Source: Annulohypoxylon bovei var. microspora (taxonomy: Eukaryota; Ascomycota; Sordariomycetes; Xylariales; Hypoxylaceae). From it: a stretch of 64,000 bases of DNA. Positions 35,841-48,496 of this stretch are shown here, piece after piece; positions within the stretch are counted from its first letter, which is position 1; each line of letters starts with the position of its first letter. The notes below the pieces were generated by a model. It saw nothing but the letters and a program-made list of their open reading frames with translations. It was not told the origin of the DNA and ran no database searches. The translations under genes and the position numbers were made by a program. The stretch is from assembly GCA_022836615.1 (NCBI GenBank), contig MU405247.1, positions 124,001 to 188,000 on the forward strand, given 5' to 3'.

Positions 35841-37379
35841 GCGCATCGCTTGGGTCATCAACCATATTCACAGAATTCATCAAATCTTGCTAAATCTGGC
35901 GTAAGAACTGGCTACGGGTTAGTATTTGAAGACGCAACGGCAACTGTTGGGTTTGCCTTGCACATATCGGCCAATTTGGCAGGATATCACGAAGTTGTAG
36001 GGGTTATGGGCCGGTTTGGCCTAAGGTATTTGAGCCATACTGGACATAGTTGGCGAGCCCTAAGTTTTCGTCGAACGATGCATAACTTGGGCACCATATC
36101 CGAACTATTATCACGACACACATCATCATCATCATTTTTAGTACATTCGCCTTGGCCTTGGCCTTGGTGACTATGACAAGACTTTTGGGCCATCCTTGGT
36201 CCTTGGTACTCCCGATATACCAACAAGAGATTCCCTTTGGTCGTTCGAACGTACCGTCGATCAAATAATTTCTCCTTTGAAGCAGCCTTAACCACAAGGG
36301 CGTTGTACCATGGACATAGAAACATTTCGGACCAGGCCCGTATTATACAGTGGCGTTATCGGTGGAAGGGTGGAAGGGTGGAATCTGGATTCGTTTAGTG
36401 ACAAGTTGCGCGTTTCCAACCGGAGTTTCCACCACGGCATGGAAAGAGAAACGGAAAAGGGCGTTTAATGATATGACAGGCATTTCGGGGGGAGGGCGTC
36501 TTTGCTAGAACCGGCATCATCACATCGATGTGTAGATATAGAACGGAAAAAAAGTTCCCGGAAAAGTTTCCCCCTTAGTCTCTAGGAGTCGTCATGTTCG
36601 AACAGGACAGGAAATGGTCGGAAGTCCTCGGTTTAACGAACTCAAGTTATGAATGACGAGATGCTATGATATTTGCTGATACTAAATGGTTTTCCTCCTC
36701 ACATTCCGTGACTGGTGATTTGCACAAGTATTCTCTTTTACTGATTAGATCGTCAGACTGATACTACCATTAGTAACGCACTCGAGTTAGCACTAACTGA
36801 TCATTCACTTGTAATATGGGTATGTAACGGACTTGAGTTATTGGTATTCTAGGTTGGTCCATTCGTAAGAGCGGCTCTTCGGTCGATGGTAAGGCTACGT
36901 TTAGGTACATTAGGTAGGTACATATATGCTCGCCACCCGCCCTGAGCAAGGTAAGGGAGACGGGCTACTTAATTGCCGTCGACTACATAGCTTTTGAGTC
37001 ACCAGCATCGTCCCGTTCAACCGACCACGATCACTTGATCGTCGACTTTCCCCTCCGGAAAGGCGTCGAGACTTCGTAGGTCGACGGGCTAGCTGAACAA
37101 ACTCCGCACCTCTCCTCCCTCCAAGTCTGTCCGTCAAGTAGCTATTCTGTGAATCGTGATATCGTAGACAACCCAACTTGTTTTCTTCCTTCGTCACATC
37201 GTTGCTCGGCCGTTCAGACGCGAGCTGTTGTTTATTTCTTTCTTTCCTCTATTGTGCTCGAAACTCGGCACTCTGGCTATATGATACGAGCTTGCGCGGG
37301 GAAGAATCGATTCAAGTCGCCGCCGGGACACCATGAGGGGGTTGGACTACTAGAGATCCTAGCACCCAAGCGATCCGTC
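35841..37379. other. Convergent intergenic region between Wee1 and GCP3
   Basis: No gene supported in 1.5 kb. Contains short simple repeats: CATCATCAT near 36122, CCTTGG x3 near 36151, and GGTGGAA-type units near 36361. The 3' flanks of both convergent genes must lie here. Confidence 0.55.
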
Positions 37380-40195
37380 TCAACCCTTAGCCACCCCCTT
37401 CCCACTCGTCGACGGCGCCAAATCACCCCCTCCTCCTCCGCCGCCCTTCATCGCGGTAGCCGGACCAGGCGTGCTCTTAGGCTTGCGACGCACGGGCTGG
37501 TAAACGTCGTTAAAGTTCATCGCGACGCCGAGGAACCGGAGGTCGACGTCGGGCTGGTAGGCCAGGTCGCCCAGTAATATCTGAAGTTTATTTCTGAACC
37601 TGTCGCCGAGGTGTTTGAGGCGTTCTTGCAGGGCGGGGAACTCGCTGTGGGGGCCGCCGGGGACGTCGTCGCGGGAGGGCGGGCCGGGGGGCGCGCGGCG
37701 CAGGTCGGCCTCCTGGCGCTGGGTGAAGTCCGAGACGGACCACGAGTACAGGCCATCGACGCAATCGCGGTACGCGAGCATGGTGCGCAGTAGCTCGCCT
37801 AGCTGGATCATGTAGCTGTTGTCGTCCTCGTCGACGCCGCTCGCGGCGCCGGCGTTGGCGGCGAAGCGGCGGCGGCGGGCGCCGAGCAGACCCTTGTGCG
37901 TGATGGAGTTGAGGTAGTTGCTGTGGGCGTAGATGACGTCGTCGAGCGTCGCGTTCTCCTTGCGCAGCTTCTGCTGGAGCTCGGTCCAGGAGCTCTCGAT
38001 GACCTCGAAGAGGATGTAGTATTGGAGCTGCCCCACAAAATGCACCATCTCTGCGAGGAAGCCGCGCGTCGTCTTCCAGGCCTGGGCCACGGAGGCGTGG
38101 TTCGTCTGCAGCACGCCGCGCGAGCCGGTGGTGACCTTGCGCCAGGTGGACGACAGGGCGAACTCCACGCGCTTGATACGCCACAGGAAGTTGAACACCT
38201 TGAGGTACTGGCGGTTGCCCCAGTCGGAGATGACGACGTCGACGGGCGCGTCGATCTTGTACTCGAGCGTGAAGCAGTCCCAGCCGATGTCACCGTGCGA
38301 CAGCTGCAGCATGCGGGCGTCGAGACGCCGCAACACCTCGGGCGAGTCGTACTGCGCGTTGGAGCCGCGGATCGCGTGCTCAAGTTGAGCTGTTAGCGTG
38401 TGCCGGTATTGGGCGCCGGCTGGGCGGTCGAGATTAGCGGCCAGCGATTCCATGAGCAGCGCAATGAAGTCGCCTTGACCGAGTAGAATGTAGCTCTTGA
38501 GGGCCTGTAGGTGCTCGAATAGGTGGAACTTGTTGGTCATGAGGTGCAGCAGGCGGCGCATGGTCGTCTTGTACGCCTCATCGATCCAGGTTTCCAAGGT
38601 GGCCGTGTCGCCGTAGCGGAGCTCCTTAGAGGACTCCCTCGAGTACGACTCGACCCACTGGGCGTCCCCGCAGCTGTGGCGGATGAAGTTGAGGGACTTA
38701 CCGATCAGGAAGACCTTCTCGGAAAACTCCTCCGTAATGATGGAGGGGGTCATGTCGGGAGCTAGGACGTATTTGTCCTCCCAGACGTTGATGGATCCCG
38801 ACTTGCCTTTAGGCATGGCGTCTGCCGACTGTTCTTGCACGAAAAATTCAAGGTACGGGTCTGAGAGCTCGCCGTCATAGATCCAGTGACGTAGTATATC
38901 ATAGAAAGGACGAGTTATAGGCATGAGTAGACGTTCGGCAAATGCGCCGACTATAGGATCGCCATTGGACGAGGAGAAACCATGGATTAGGGATATGAGT
39001 TGGCCGCCTTTTTTACTCTTAGATTCTTCGGCGATCAAGCTCATAAGACGCAGACCCATGGTCGCTTCGCGCGTCCAGACGACACAACGCTTTAGAGTCA
39101 CGCCCGCCTTTCCGATTCCACTTCTGGGGGCATTTTCGTTTATAGTGGACAGTGCACGTCGGATTTGACCTTCTAGTGTCGCTACGAGTGTTAGGTACGA
39201 GCGTAATTCGTTGCTTATAGCTGCTCGAAGACTTTGGCCGATGAGCCCTTTGATAGGGGCCTTGACGAAATCTTCGAGGGTACGGTAGAGAAGCGATGGC
39301 TCAGCTAGCGTATGGAGGATGCCGATTATAGGCGAAGGGAGAGTAGCAGGTAGCTTAAGGGAATAGTCGTTGCCAAATGGGAGAGTAGTTGAAGAAAGCC
39401 CCTGAAGGGTATAGGGAAGGTCCCGAAGGAGAGCAGGTTCAGAAGGCTCGAGATCGGAGTAATTGTCCGCGAGAAGTTTGGATTTTATAGCAATATCTCT
39501 CTTAGGTGTGGTTGGAGCGGAATCTCTTGATCCCCTATTACGTTTATAGTCGCTGGCGCTTGCTGGCCGCTGTGAATCACCGTCAACCGACTTCATATCT
39601 TTTGGGTTCTTGAGTACATCTCGAAGTTCGGTAGGATTGTAGTTTTCAGATTTTTGGTTGCGTTTATGCACCTTAGAATCTCCTTGGTTGGAAGGACCAT
39701 TTGGAGCAGCGAAGTCTTCTCTTTCCTCCTGTTTTCTTCGCTTCGTTTGCTCTTGCTGGAATTCGGCAAAGGCAACGGGATCAGGTTCACTAGGATCCGG
39801 CGAGTCGGCCAATTGATAGAGCAAGTACAACATGGCCCATTTTTGGTTTAGTACAGGCAATGCCAACAATCTCGAGTAAAGATTGGAATAGCGCAAGGCC
39901 TGATTCGGGTTTGTTTGAACCAGTCTTCGTCTGATAAGTTCGGAAGCATGGTTCTGGTCGGCAAGGGGAGGCGGTCTGGGTCTAACGATGACAATGTTAA
40001 CAATTGTATAATATTGATATGTACATGCATAATCTCTCACTCGTTTAATTGTTTCTTGATCTCGTCAAAGAACAAGTCATGTTTCTGCTGCGCATCTTCA
40101 TCGCTCAAGCGGGGGTCATCAGGTATCAGTTGCGAAATCAAGCGATTGATACTAAGATCAACTCGTTTCGTACGGTCTTGATTTGACCCAGACAT
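37380..40195 (-). CDS. GCP3: Gamma-tubulin complex protein, Spc98/GCP3 type
   Basis: Exons 40195-40041 and 39981-37380 (59-bp intron with GTGAGA donor, TTAAC branch, TTAG acceptor) encode 918 residues. The protein belongs to the Spc97/Spc98 family, which forms the gamma-tubulin complex and nucleates microtubules at spindle pole bodies. The GRIP1 region starts at about residue 220 with LLRDLPYTLQGLSSTTLPF. The C-terminal gamma-tubulin-binding half contains WGNRQYLKVFNFLWRIKRVE and ends with the family-typical DLRFLGVAMNFNDVYQ. GCP3 is preferred over GCP2 because of the N-terminal helical block (ELIRRRLVQTNP ...) and the FNDVY-type ending; GCP2 is not fully excluded. The last 35 residues are a Gly-rich tail. 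The C-terminal third is much richer in G+C than the rest. Confidence 0.88.
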
Positions 40196-41070
40196 TGTGT
40201 CATTTTGATTTGTTGTCGTCCATAAAGAAGCTCAAATACTTAAGAATGAGATGCTAGCTCATAGAATGCGACACAGAGTACGAGTATGAGTATGAGTATG
40301 AGTACAAGAAGTATTCAAGACGATATATGTATTGTGTGTATGTAGTTACCACTTAGTAGGTAAGTGATAGACAACACGCGACGCGACGTAGGAAATACTT
40401 AAGACGACAATAGTGGAGGGGCAGGGCTGGTAGGTAACGCTGGGTTGCACTTGGTAACATAACTACAGCGCCCGGGTAACATATGAGAAGCCACCAACCA
40501 GCCATAAGACGCTAATAAAGCTTAGTAAAGTACATGCTACCTAGAAACACACGAAAGTTTAACTTAATTACCACTGCTAGGAAAGTACTTCTACAAAAGG
40601 GTAATCCCCTGTTGGTCCCACTTGGTCCCCAGAATCCCCAATCAAATGCTGCCTCTGACGAGCAGCAACCCATTCTACACTGATTTCCAACTTACCCAAG
40701 TAGACGACATCCCAAACCTCCCGCTTAATGGATAACAGAAAGACGACGGGCTTTTCATCAAATAACTGCATCCTATTTGCATTTTTTCATCACTTCAATT
40801 TTTTAATTTGGATCGCATTGACCTGCCGCACTCGATGAATGGGTTTTAAACCCTTTTTTCGAGCTGCGCTGTGCTCATCGCCCGCACGCGACATCCCGCG
40901 CATACGCAATAAATCGCCCAACTTCGCGCTTCGTCATATTGCCATTACCCTATAAACCCCAATTGCCTGTATCACCAACTATCGCCATTTTCCGAATTGG
41001 GTCATCAACACCATAATCCGACAACCCACCGCACCACCCGTCAATCTCGAATCCCCGTATTTCATTCAAG
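40196..41070. promoter_or_regulatory. Divergent promoter region of GCP3 and HFI1
   Basis: 875 bp between two divergent start codons. It contains a GAGTAT hexamer run at about 40275-40305 and T-rich tracts near 40785. A 64-codon minus-strand frame at 40577-40771 was considered and not accepted as a gene. Confidence 0.55.
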
Positions 41071-42620
41071 ATGCCTGACATAGATCCTGCGGCCTTGAGC
41101 CGCCCTTCTATTAGCCTTGCAACCCCGACTCTCAAAACCATAACCGTTTCCGCGCCTGCTACCCAAAAAGTCACAAAAACTAGTCAAATTATACCAGCCC
41201 GCATCGATCTCGAACCCCTATACACCGCTTTAAAATCGGCCATTGGGAACGAACAATGGAACATCTACAAAGAATCTACCACCCAGTTTATACTCGGTTC
41301 GTCTTTGTCCAAATTGGTTGGCGGTTTTCCCCTGTATAAGTCAGATTCACTTACATATTTTATTTTATTTATACATAGGTCGGTTGAATCAAGTAGAATA
41401 TTCCGAACGTATCGATCCTTTATTAGTCTCTGCCAATGGCGACAAGAGCCACCTGCACAACCAGCTCCTCGCTGCCATATATGGAAACCTCACGAGAGAG
41501 ATGCCAGATCAAGGCGTTGCACCATGGGTTTCCGCTAACGATAAACCCACCACCAATGTCGGCGCTAAACCCGTCACCGGTGATGCCGCCGAGCGTAGGC
41601 TGAAGGGAGAGGTCATGCAGCTTCCGAGTCGCGACAGGCGACGTATCAAGGAATTAGCTCAGAATGATGTTCGTGTTTCTGCTATGCGCACACGACTTAT
41701 GTTCATGGCCACTAACATTATGCACAGTTTGACCCCTATGAGTCTATGGCAAATATGTTCACAGAACACCACCGAGGCAAAACCACGCGCGCCCCAGACA
41801 TACCTCAAAGCGCTAATAATGATCTGAATAAGATGAGTAAGTGTTTTCTACCCGAATCGAAGCAATGTTTGTCCTAATCAAGTTAGACTGGGATCTCGAG
41901 ATTCGCAAGCGATTCACGCAACCTTTGGCGGTGGAGTCGGGCGAATTCCCGGATATGGCGAGCATCGAGTCGAGAATGTTACCCATCTGCTACGAAACGG
42001 GGCTTGTTAATGGCCATGCTTCAGATGCTGCTCAATTCATGACTGTAGCTTCTGAGACTTTCATCAAGGAGTTCCTATCAACAGTATTTAGCAGAACTAG
42101 ATGCAATGGGCCCGGCGATTCTGGTAGTGCCGGATTCGGTTCCGGGACAGCTTGGATCCAAACCTACAAATACCGCCGACAATTGAGGCGAGAAGAGGCA
42201 GCATACAGTAAGGGGGAGTTGACCCGTGACAAAAGTGGGCTATTGCCTGTAGAGGCCAAAGCTGCAAGCGACCGATCTCCACTCAGTATGGCTGATTTGC
42301 GACTCGCCTTAGAATTAGGTGATTGCGGCATAAATACGTTCCCTATTATCAGGAAGTCGGTCATGTACACTTACAGGGATGGCGAGTTGGAGCACTACAA
42401 TAATTACACGTGGCTCAACGACCGCAAGCCGATAGACTACGGAGATTCCGGTACGGATAATATTAATGGCAGCGGCAACGGCGTGCGTGCCCTTACAAAT
42501 GGCGGCACCTATCCCGAGCCAATGGACATCGATGAAGAGCCTCCGACATGGGAGGGTACGGATCCCCAGGATCTGTCGGTGCTCGACGGTATTTTGGACT
42601 CATGCCTAGCAGTCCCCTAG
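41071..42620 (+). CDS. HFI1: SAGA complex subunit Hfi1/Ada1
   Basis: Exons 41071-41296, 41379-41668, 41728-41836 and 41887-42620 give 452 residues. The joins FILG-RLNQVEYSERIDPLL, QND-FDPYES and NKM-NWDLEIRKRF restore the conserved SAGA-Tad1 (Hfi1) sequence. Introns are 82, 59 and 50 bp with CTAAC/CTAAT branch sites. Hfi1/Ada1 is a core structural subunit of the SAGA histone acetyltransferase coactivator, with a histone-fold-related region near MLPICYETGL that pairs with Taf12. The N-terminal ARIDLEPLYTALKSAIG region is the family signature. A C-terminal MDIDEEPPTWEG acidic stretch follows a variable Asn/Gly-rich segment. It is divergent from GCP3. Confidence 0.9.
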
Positions 42621-43618
42621 TAGTAGGAAGAGGAACAGCTGTTAAGCTTGACGAAAAATCATGAGCGAGAAGTATCTTCTGAAACCGAGAAGAGCTCTCA
42701 AGACTGATCCGGGAACTACGGGCCTACAATCAGGAAATGAGAGGACCTGGCAAGTGCCAGTTCGAACTACATTTGCATCGTTCCGGATTTTCCAGGATTT
42801 CCAGGAAGAGGAGGGTTGCGAGATGCATCATGTGTCACATGGTGCACGATGAAAGCACCTAAATGGATACCTGCTCTATATTGACATGGTGGGACCAGGC
42901 TGAGATGAGACATTCTCTCTTAGGTGATAACGCACCTGCTTACCTTTACGCATTTTCCTCCCTTAGGACTATGTTATTCGCATCAGCATTGGCATTAAGG
43001 CGTTATTTTTCGGTTGCATTGCTTTGGGTTGTACGAACACTGAAAACGAGAGGACGATGGAGGTGGTTTTCGGCGTTTGCTCTTTGGCGGAAATGTACTC
43101 TATTGCACCGATACCCCCCTACGCTACCGTGGGAAGCACCCCCCGATTTCTTGCTAGATCACGTCGCTTTGTGGATAGATAGCAAGAGCCTGACTGTAAG
43201 CAATAATGCTATGCACATTCTACGTAACCTTTTCAAGACTTAGTTAAGTGAGGATATAATTACATAACTCTGTAATAACTAAACCTATTCCAAGTTCTAA
43301 GTTGTTAAGTGTCTTTAAACCCCTAGAAATTTACACTTTAGTTGATAGGATGACGCTTTGGGGTGCCCCATATTTTATCGGGTAGCTGCATGTAAATCGC
43401 GGCTCGACGCGAAATACGCGTCTTGTTAAAGTCAAAGCGCGTACAAGGGGGAGCTATCCATATGTAATTGCTCCAGCCCCCACACACCCTGTTTTAACCT
43501 ACAAACATGGCATTGTATGTTTAGACTTGCCATTAAAATATCAATTCTCATACATAATGTCTTCATAAGACTAAAAATTTGATTGCATCTCCCAACCTAT
43601 CGAGTATCACTAGCTAGA
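42621..43618. other. Intergenic region HFI1-MRC1
   Basis: One kb without a supported gene. A 126-codon plus-strand frame at 42863-43243 has no family resemblance and probably lies in the HFI1 3' flank. The last 300 bp are the MRC1 promoter. Confidence 0.5.
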
Positions 43619-46600
43619 ATGGCTTCTACTCGATCACCGTCGCCTGCCGAGGGCACTTCCGCCCCTACATCACCGCAACTGTCTCCTCGGTCTAAGATTA
43701 AGGCCTTGTTGGCGACCGTAAACGATGCGGATTCGGATGATGAGTCCAGCGGTTCAATTGACCCAAGGACTTTATTTACGTCTATTGAAAAGACTACTAC
43801 GACCAACGATGGATTACAAATTACACAGAATGCAGAGAGTGGTGATGATGAAGAAGACGAAGAGATTGTTAGACCTCGGGGACGACTCGCTGGACGAATG
43901 AAAGCCAACGACACAAATGCGTCGGCCAAGAGCCAGAACAACAATGAGAACACTAGCGAATCGGCGAACCTAGACGATGACGAAGAAGATATCAGCGCTC
44001 TCCCGCGTAGACGATTAGCCAGACCTAATCGCCAAGCTACACCGGAAATTACGGCAGACTCAGAGGCGCCCCCATCACCTGGCCTCTTCGTCACGCCGGC
44101 TCCCGAGACACCTGTAGCGCTCCGCCAAGCCGCAGCCGCAGCCGAATCCGATACGGATGATGAATTGCCGGTAAACCTAGGAAAGAGCGAACGTTTCTTA
44201 GCACTAGTAACCAAGAAGCGAGAAGAAAGACTTGCTAAGGAGGCAGAGGAGGAGCGTAAGAAGAAAGAACGCGCTGAGAGGATGGCTGAGCAGATGCCCG
44301 CCGAATCCGAGGTCGACGACGACGTATCTGATATCTCAGACGATGACGGCGGTCGTAAGCTCACGCAGCGCGTTTCCCGCCCTGCTGCTCGCAAGGCCAG
44401 CAAGAAGGCCTTAGAAGAGATGAACCGCGAAACCCAGCGAATAAGTCGAAGCCTCCAGCTTGCTCACGAAGCCAAGACGAAGAAGAAGATAACCAAAGCA
44501 TCGCTATTTGAGCGCTTCAATTTCAGAAGGGAAGCGCCTAGTGAGAACAAACCTACGAGTTCAAGCCGACCAACAACCCCTGGCTCACAGCATACCGATG
44601 CTGAGATGGTAGATGCCGGAACTCCTCCTAGCTCTCCACCTTCGGCCCCAAAATCCGTACAAGATAGTGCCGCTACGCCCGCGGTTCCTGGTACTAGTGC
44701 GCAGTTAGATGATATTTTCGAGGAGGATGATGATGCCGATTTGCCTAGCCTAGAAGATGCATTGGCACAAAGCAAGAAAGAAGATAAGGGCAAAGGCAAG
44801 GCTGTCGAACCTATAGTCGAAACTACCACTACCGAGATCAAGACAGTAGCGAGCAAACCAAGACGCCAAGTCCGTGTCAAGTTGCCTCCAATGCAGGCAA
44901 ACATAGTCACGATAGATTCCGATGACGAGCTAGAAATTACTAACTCAAAGAAAGGGAGGATGGACTCGATTTTTGACAAACTCCCCGAAAAGAAGGCACA
45001 GGAATCTAGCTCTATGCATATGTTACGTCGTCTAGCTCATCTCTCCTCGCCTCCGAGAGAACCCTCGCGAGGTCGCAAAGCCAAACTATCGATGACTCCC
45101 GCCGAGCTTCAGATGTCTCTACAGCTACGCGCCAGGGCTCAGGCCAAACTAGAACGAGAGCGACGTCTAGAATACTTACGATCCAAGGGCATCGCCGTTC
45201 AAACCGAAGAAGAGCGCCACCGGGAAAGAGACCAGGTCGAAGATATCGTTGCTCGAGCTCGCCAAGAGGTCGAGGAAATTATGCAACGAGAACGCGATGA
45301 TGCTAAGAAGGCACGGAAAGAGAAAAAAGAGAAGGGTGAAGACGATCCTCTGGCTTGGGACGATAGTGACGACGATAGCTACGAGGAGAGCGAGAAGGGG
45401 GAAGCGGCCGAGATTGAGCTTTCTGGCTCGGAAGAAGAGGGAGGTGAAGATGACGAGATGAACGATGCTGAAAACGGAGATGAAAACGAACCTGCGGCGA
45501 ATCCGATGTTTGAGGACGAAGCCGAAGAAGATGGGGAATCTGAAGAAGAGCAGACACCAAAAGCTATTCGGCGTATAGCTTCCGACGACGAGGCGGAGGA
45601 TGAGCTCCCAGCAATGAAATCCCGCCGGCCGAAGAAGCGTGTGCATATCGTCTCAGATGATGAAGATGAAGTCGAAGCGACTCCAAGACCTAAGACTCTC
45701 TTCCCCAAATCTCCCTCTGTTGCCAACCCAAGCTCTCCGAAGATTCCCACTTCTGTCTTGCGGTCCGCTACGAAGAGTTTTATTCCCGGACTGCCCGTTC
45801 CCGTAGCGGGACCAGCAGGTCTTGGACTTACCCAGATTTTTGCCGGCACCATGGACGATACTCAGGCCGGTCCAGCCAGCGCATCTCCATTTCAGTTTAC
45901 CGCCAGCATTGACAATTTCCCCGACTCCCAATTCTCTGCCACGGCAGGCGAGTCTCAGAATGGCATGGTTCTCGACAGCCAAAAGGCACAAAATCTAGAT
46001 ACTCAAGCGCGTGAAACGCAAACCCAAGGTGTGCAGTTGCACTTTACACAGTCGCAAATGCACGGGTTCGATAGCTTGATGCAAATAGACGCGACACAGA
46101 TGACAGAACTCATCGAACCTACCCAAGATGGCGGTTTCCAAGATTTCTCTCCGCTTAAGCAGCGATTCGTCGAGCCCCCCCATTCTACAGCCGACACCTT
46201 ATTACTTGGCGGGACACCCGACTACGAGACCATACACGAATCGCCTCTTGCGAAAAGGAGGGGGAAGCTACTACGTCGTAGGGCTTCAACCTTAGCATCT
46301 TCCACCCTGGCATTCCCCGGTATCCCCGAAAGCCCTAGCGCCGCTTCCAAGGATACCGAAACGGATGCGAAGGCCGCAGCAAGCGCATTCAGGGTGATGG
46401 AAAAGGCAGCCAGGAGGAAGAAGCGCATGCAGGAGAAATTTGATAAAAAGAAGAGCAAGGCCAATGACATGGTCGAGGAGCAAGCCGAGGAATCTGAGGA
46501 CGAGTATGCTGGTCTTGGCGGGGCTGACGGTGAAGACTCAAGCGAGGAAGATGAGGAACTGGTCAAGGAGATGATTGACGATGCCGCTGGCAACAACGTC

Positions 46601-47744
46601 GACGACGCTAAACTGGCGGGCTTCTTTGCGTAAGTCGCTCTTTCTTTCATTTTTCTAACACGTAAACTTACAATTATGCAGTGATCGAGAACGCCAGGCG
46701 GATGCGGCCCAAGTGGACAAGTTGTTCCATGATATTACGACCGGTATGCTACGCAAGCGTCGCCGTGGCGGTGGCGATCACGACTTCGACTTATCAGACT
46801 CTGATGACGGGGGTGAGGCCCGACGACGCATGAAGCGACGCCAATTCGCCAAGATGCAGAAGGCACTATTCGCTGACGAGCGCATCGGCAAGATCGCCGA
46901 AAACCCACGCAACGCGGCATTCCTTAAGAGCATAGAGGACAGGAACAGCGATGACGAGTGGGACTTTAGCGAGAACGTTGCGGATTCTGCACACGAGAGC
47001 ATGGGCGAGGAAAGTCAGAGCCAGGAACAGAGAAAGGACGCCGCAGCAGCGGAGCAGTCGATTCCGGATAGCCAACCTACGGACGGACGCAAACGCGCCC
47101 ACGAGGACGACCAGGTGGCACGTCCGCCGCCCAACGCCCGGCGCACGAAAGCGGGTGTCCGCCCCTCCTCGATCACCGACGTCCGGAGAGAGCTGTCCGA
47201 CATCCTCGACGAGCCCAACGGCTCCGCCGCGTCCATCATCCCCGCCACGGAAATCGGATCCGACGACGAGGACGAGGAGCGGCCAAGAACCGCCTCTTCT
47301 TCTAACAAGGAGAACCGTACCCCCGACGTCGGGGTCGTAGACCGCATTAAGATGAAGCGGAACTCGTCGTCGCTCTCGGCGGCCGGCAACTCGCGCCTCG
47401 CGTTCGCGGCGCCGTCCGCGTCCGCGTCCGGCGCGTTCAAGGTCCCGGCGCTGCTCAGGCGCGCGACTACCAACTCGCTCATCTCCACCTCCTCCTCGAC
47501 GTCGTCTGGCAGCAGCACCGCGGCCGGAAACGCCGGCAGCGGCTCGGGCAAGGCCGGAGAGGACGGCAAGCTCCTGAAGAAGACGGCGGGCAAGCGCTCC
47601 GGCGTCAACTACTTCGCGAGGGAAACCGAGAGGCGCGCCGCGGTCGCGGACGCAGAGAAGAGGCGCGAGGCGAAGAAGTGGAAGGGCGCCGAGGGTAGGG
47701 GTAAGGTCGTCGGGGGGCTGTTTGGGGGCGGCAAGTTTGAGTAA
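43619..47744 (+). CDS. MRC1: Mrc1/Claspin replication checkpoint mediator
   Basis: Exons 43619-46629 and 46682-47744 (52-bp intron with GTAAGT donor, CTAAC branch) encode 1357 residues. ATG 43619 is chosen because the sequence upstream lacks conservation. The long acidic, low-complexity N-terminal part is typical. Residues 748-834 hold a dense SQ/TQ cluster (DDTQ, ESQ, DSQ, DTQ, ETQTQ, FTQSQ, ATQM, PTQD), the substrate of ATR/Mec1 in this family. The Mrc1-like domain spans roughly 940-1110, with EYAGLGGADGEDSSEEDEEL, AGFFADRERQ crossing the intron, and FAKMQKALFADERIGKIAENP. Mrc1 travels with the replication fork and passes replication-stress signals to the Cds1/Rad53 kinase. The C-terminal end is Ser/Gly/Arg-rich and GC-rich. 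Confidence 0.93.
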
Positions 47745-48496
47745 AGTGGTTTTGCTTTGCTTAGATTAGGTGCCTGGGTGTGGTGATGTGGCTGCTTACC
47801 TAGGCTTTCTTGTGGCTTGGTTGTTTGGCTTTCGTGGCATAGGCGTAGGCGTAGGCGTAGGCATAGGCATCCAATGGGAAGAAATTACCTAGGCATATAT
47901 AGGCTTGATTAAATTGATGTGATTTTACATAACTGTAACTAGTGGGCATGTTGCGGTTATATAATTAAAGTGTGACTACTGGTGAGAATTCATATAAATA
48001 GGTATGCATGTATTGAAAAAGTGTATAATACCCCCTTACGCCATGGAGTATGAAAATACCTATGCAAATACATGAATGGGTATCTCCTACCATAATACTT
48101 GGAAATAGTAGGTTCAACCTTCCTTAGAAATGGAAAGGGGGGAGAAGTTGTATTACATAAGCAGAGATGGAGATTACGTTTTGCCGAGGTTTTGCCGGAT
48201 CTCTTACGTCGTTACTTCATCAACATCGCAATCTAAAATCAAGATAATTATCCTCAAGTTTCATTTAAAATAGTGCTAAAAATAAGAGCTAGTCTTCTAG
48301 ATATCTAAGTTTAACAATTCTATCGGCTTTTGATATGTTACCGTGAGATTCCGATACCGATGATGGAAAGTCCACACACACTCGAGGCACGCGTCACCAC
48401 CATCGTTGGGCTTCCTAAGACTTACGTAAGAAGGGCTCCGATCACCGAGTAGTTAGATCACATGTCGAAGACGATGCCTTGATGGTTAGATAAATC
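47745..48496. other. Intergenic region with a hexamer repeat
   Basis: Contains six AGGCGT/AGGCAT hexamer units at about 47838-47873. The rest is AT-rich 3' flank and the promoter of the next gene; nothing else recognised. Confidence 0.55.

Noticed and set aside
37588..38396. Long frames on both strands across the GC-rich part of GCP3
   Set aside because: High G+C removes stop codons in all frames; sequences are Arg/Ala/Pro-rich noise and the GCP3 frame is clearly conserved.
40577..40771. 64-codon minus-strand frame with protein-like content in the GCP3-HFI1 promoter
   Set aside because: Composition is plausible, but no homologue is recognised, and a GTAAGT-like site inside it makes the end uncertain. 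Left out for lack of support.
42863..43243. 126-codon plus-strand frame between HFI1 and MRC1
   Set aside because: No family resemblance, no good context, and it lies in the probable HFI1 3' flank.
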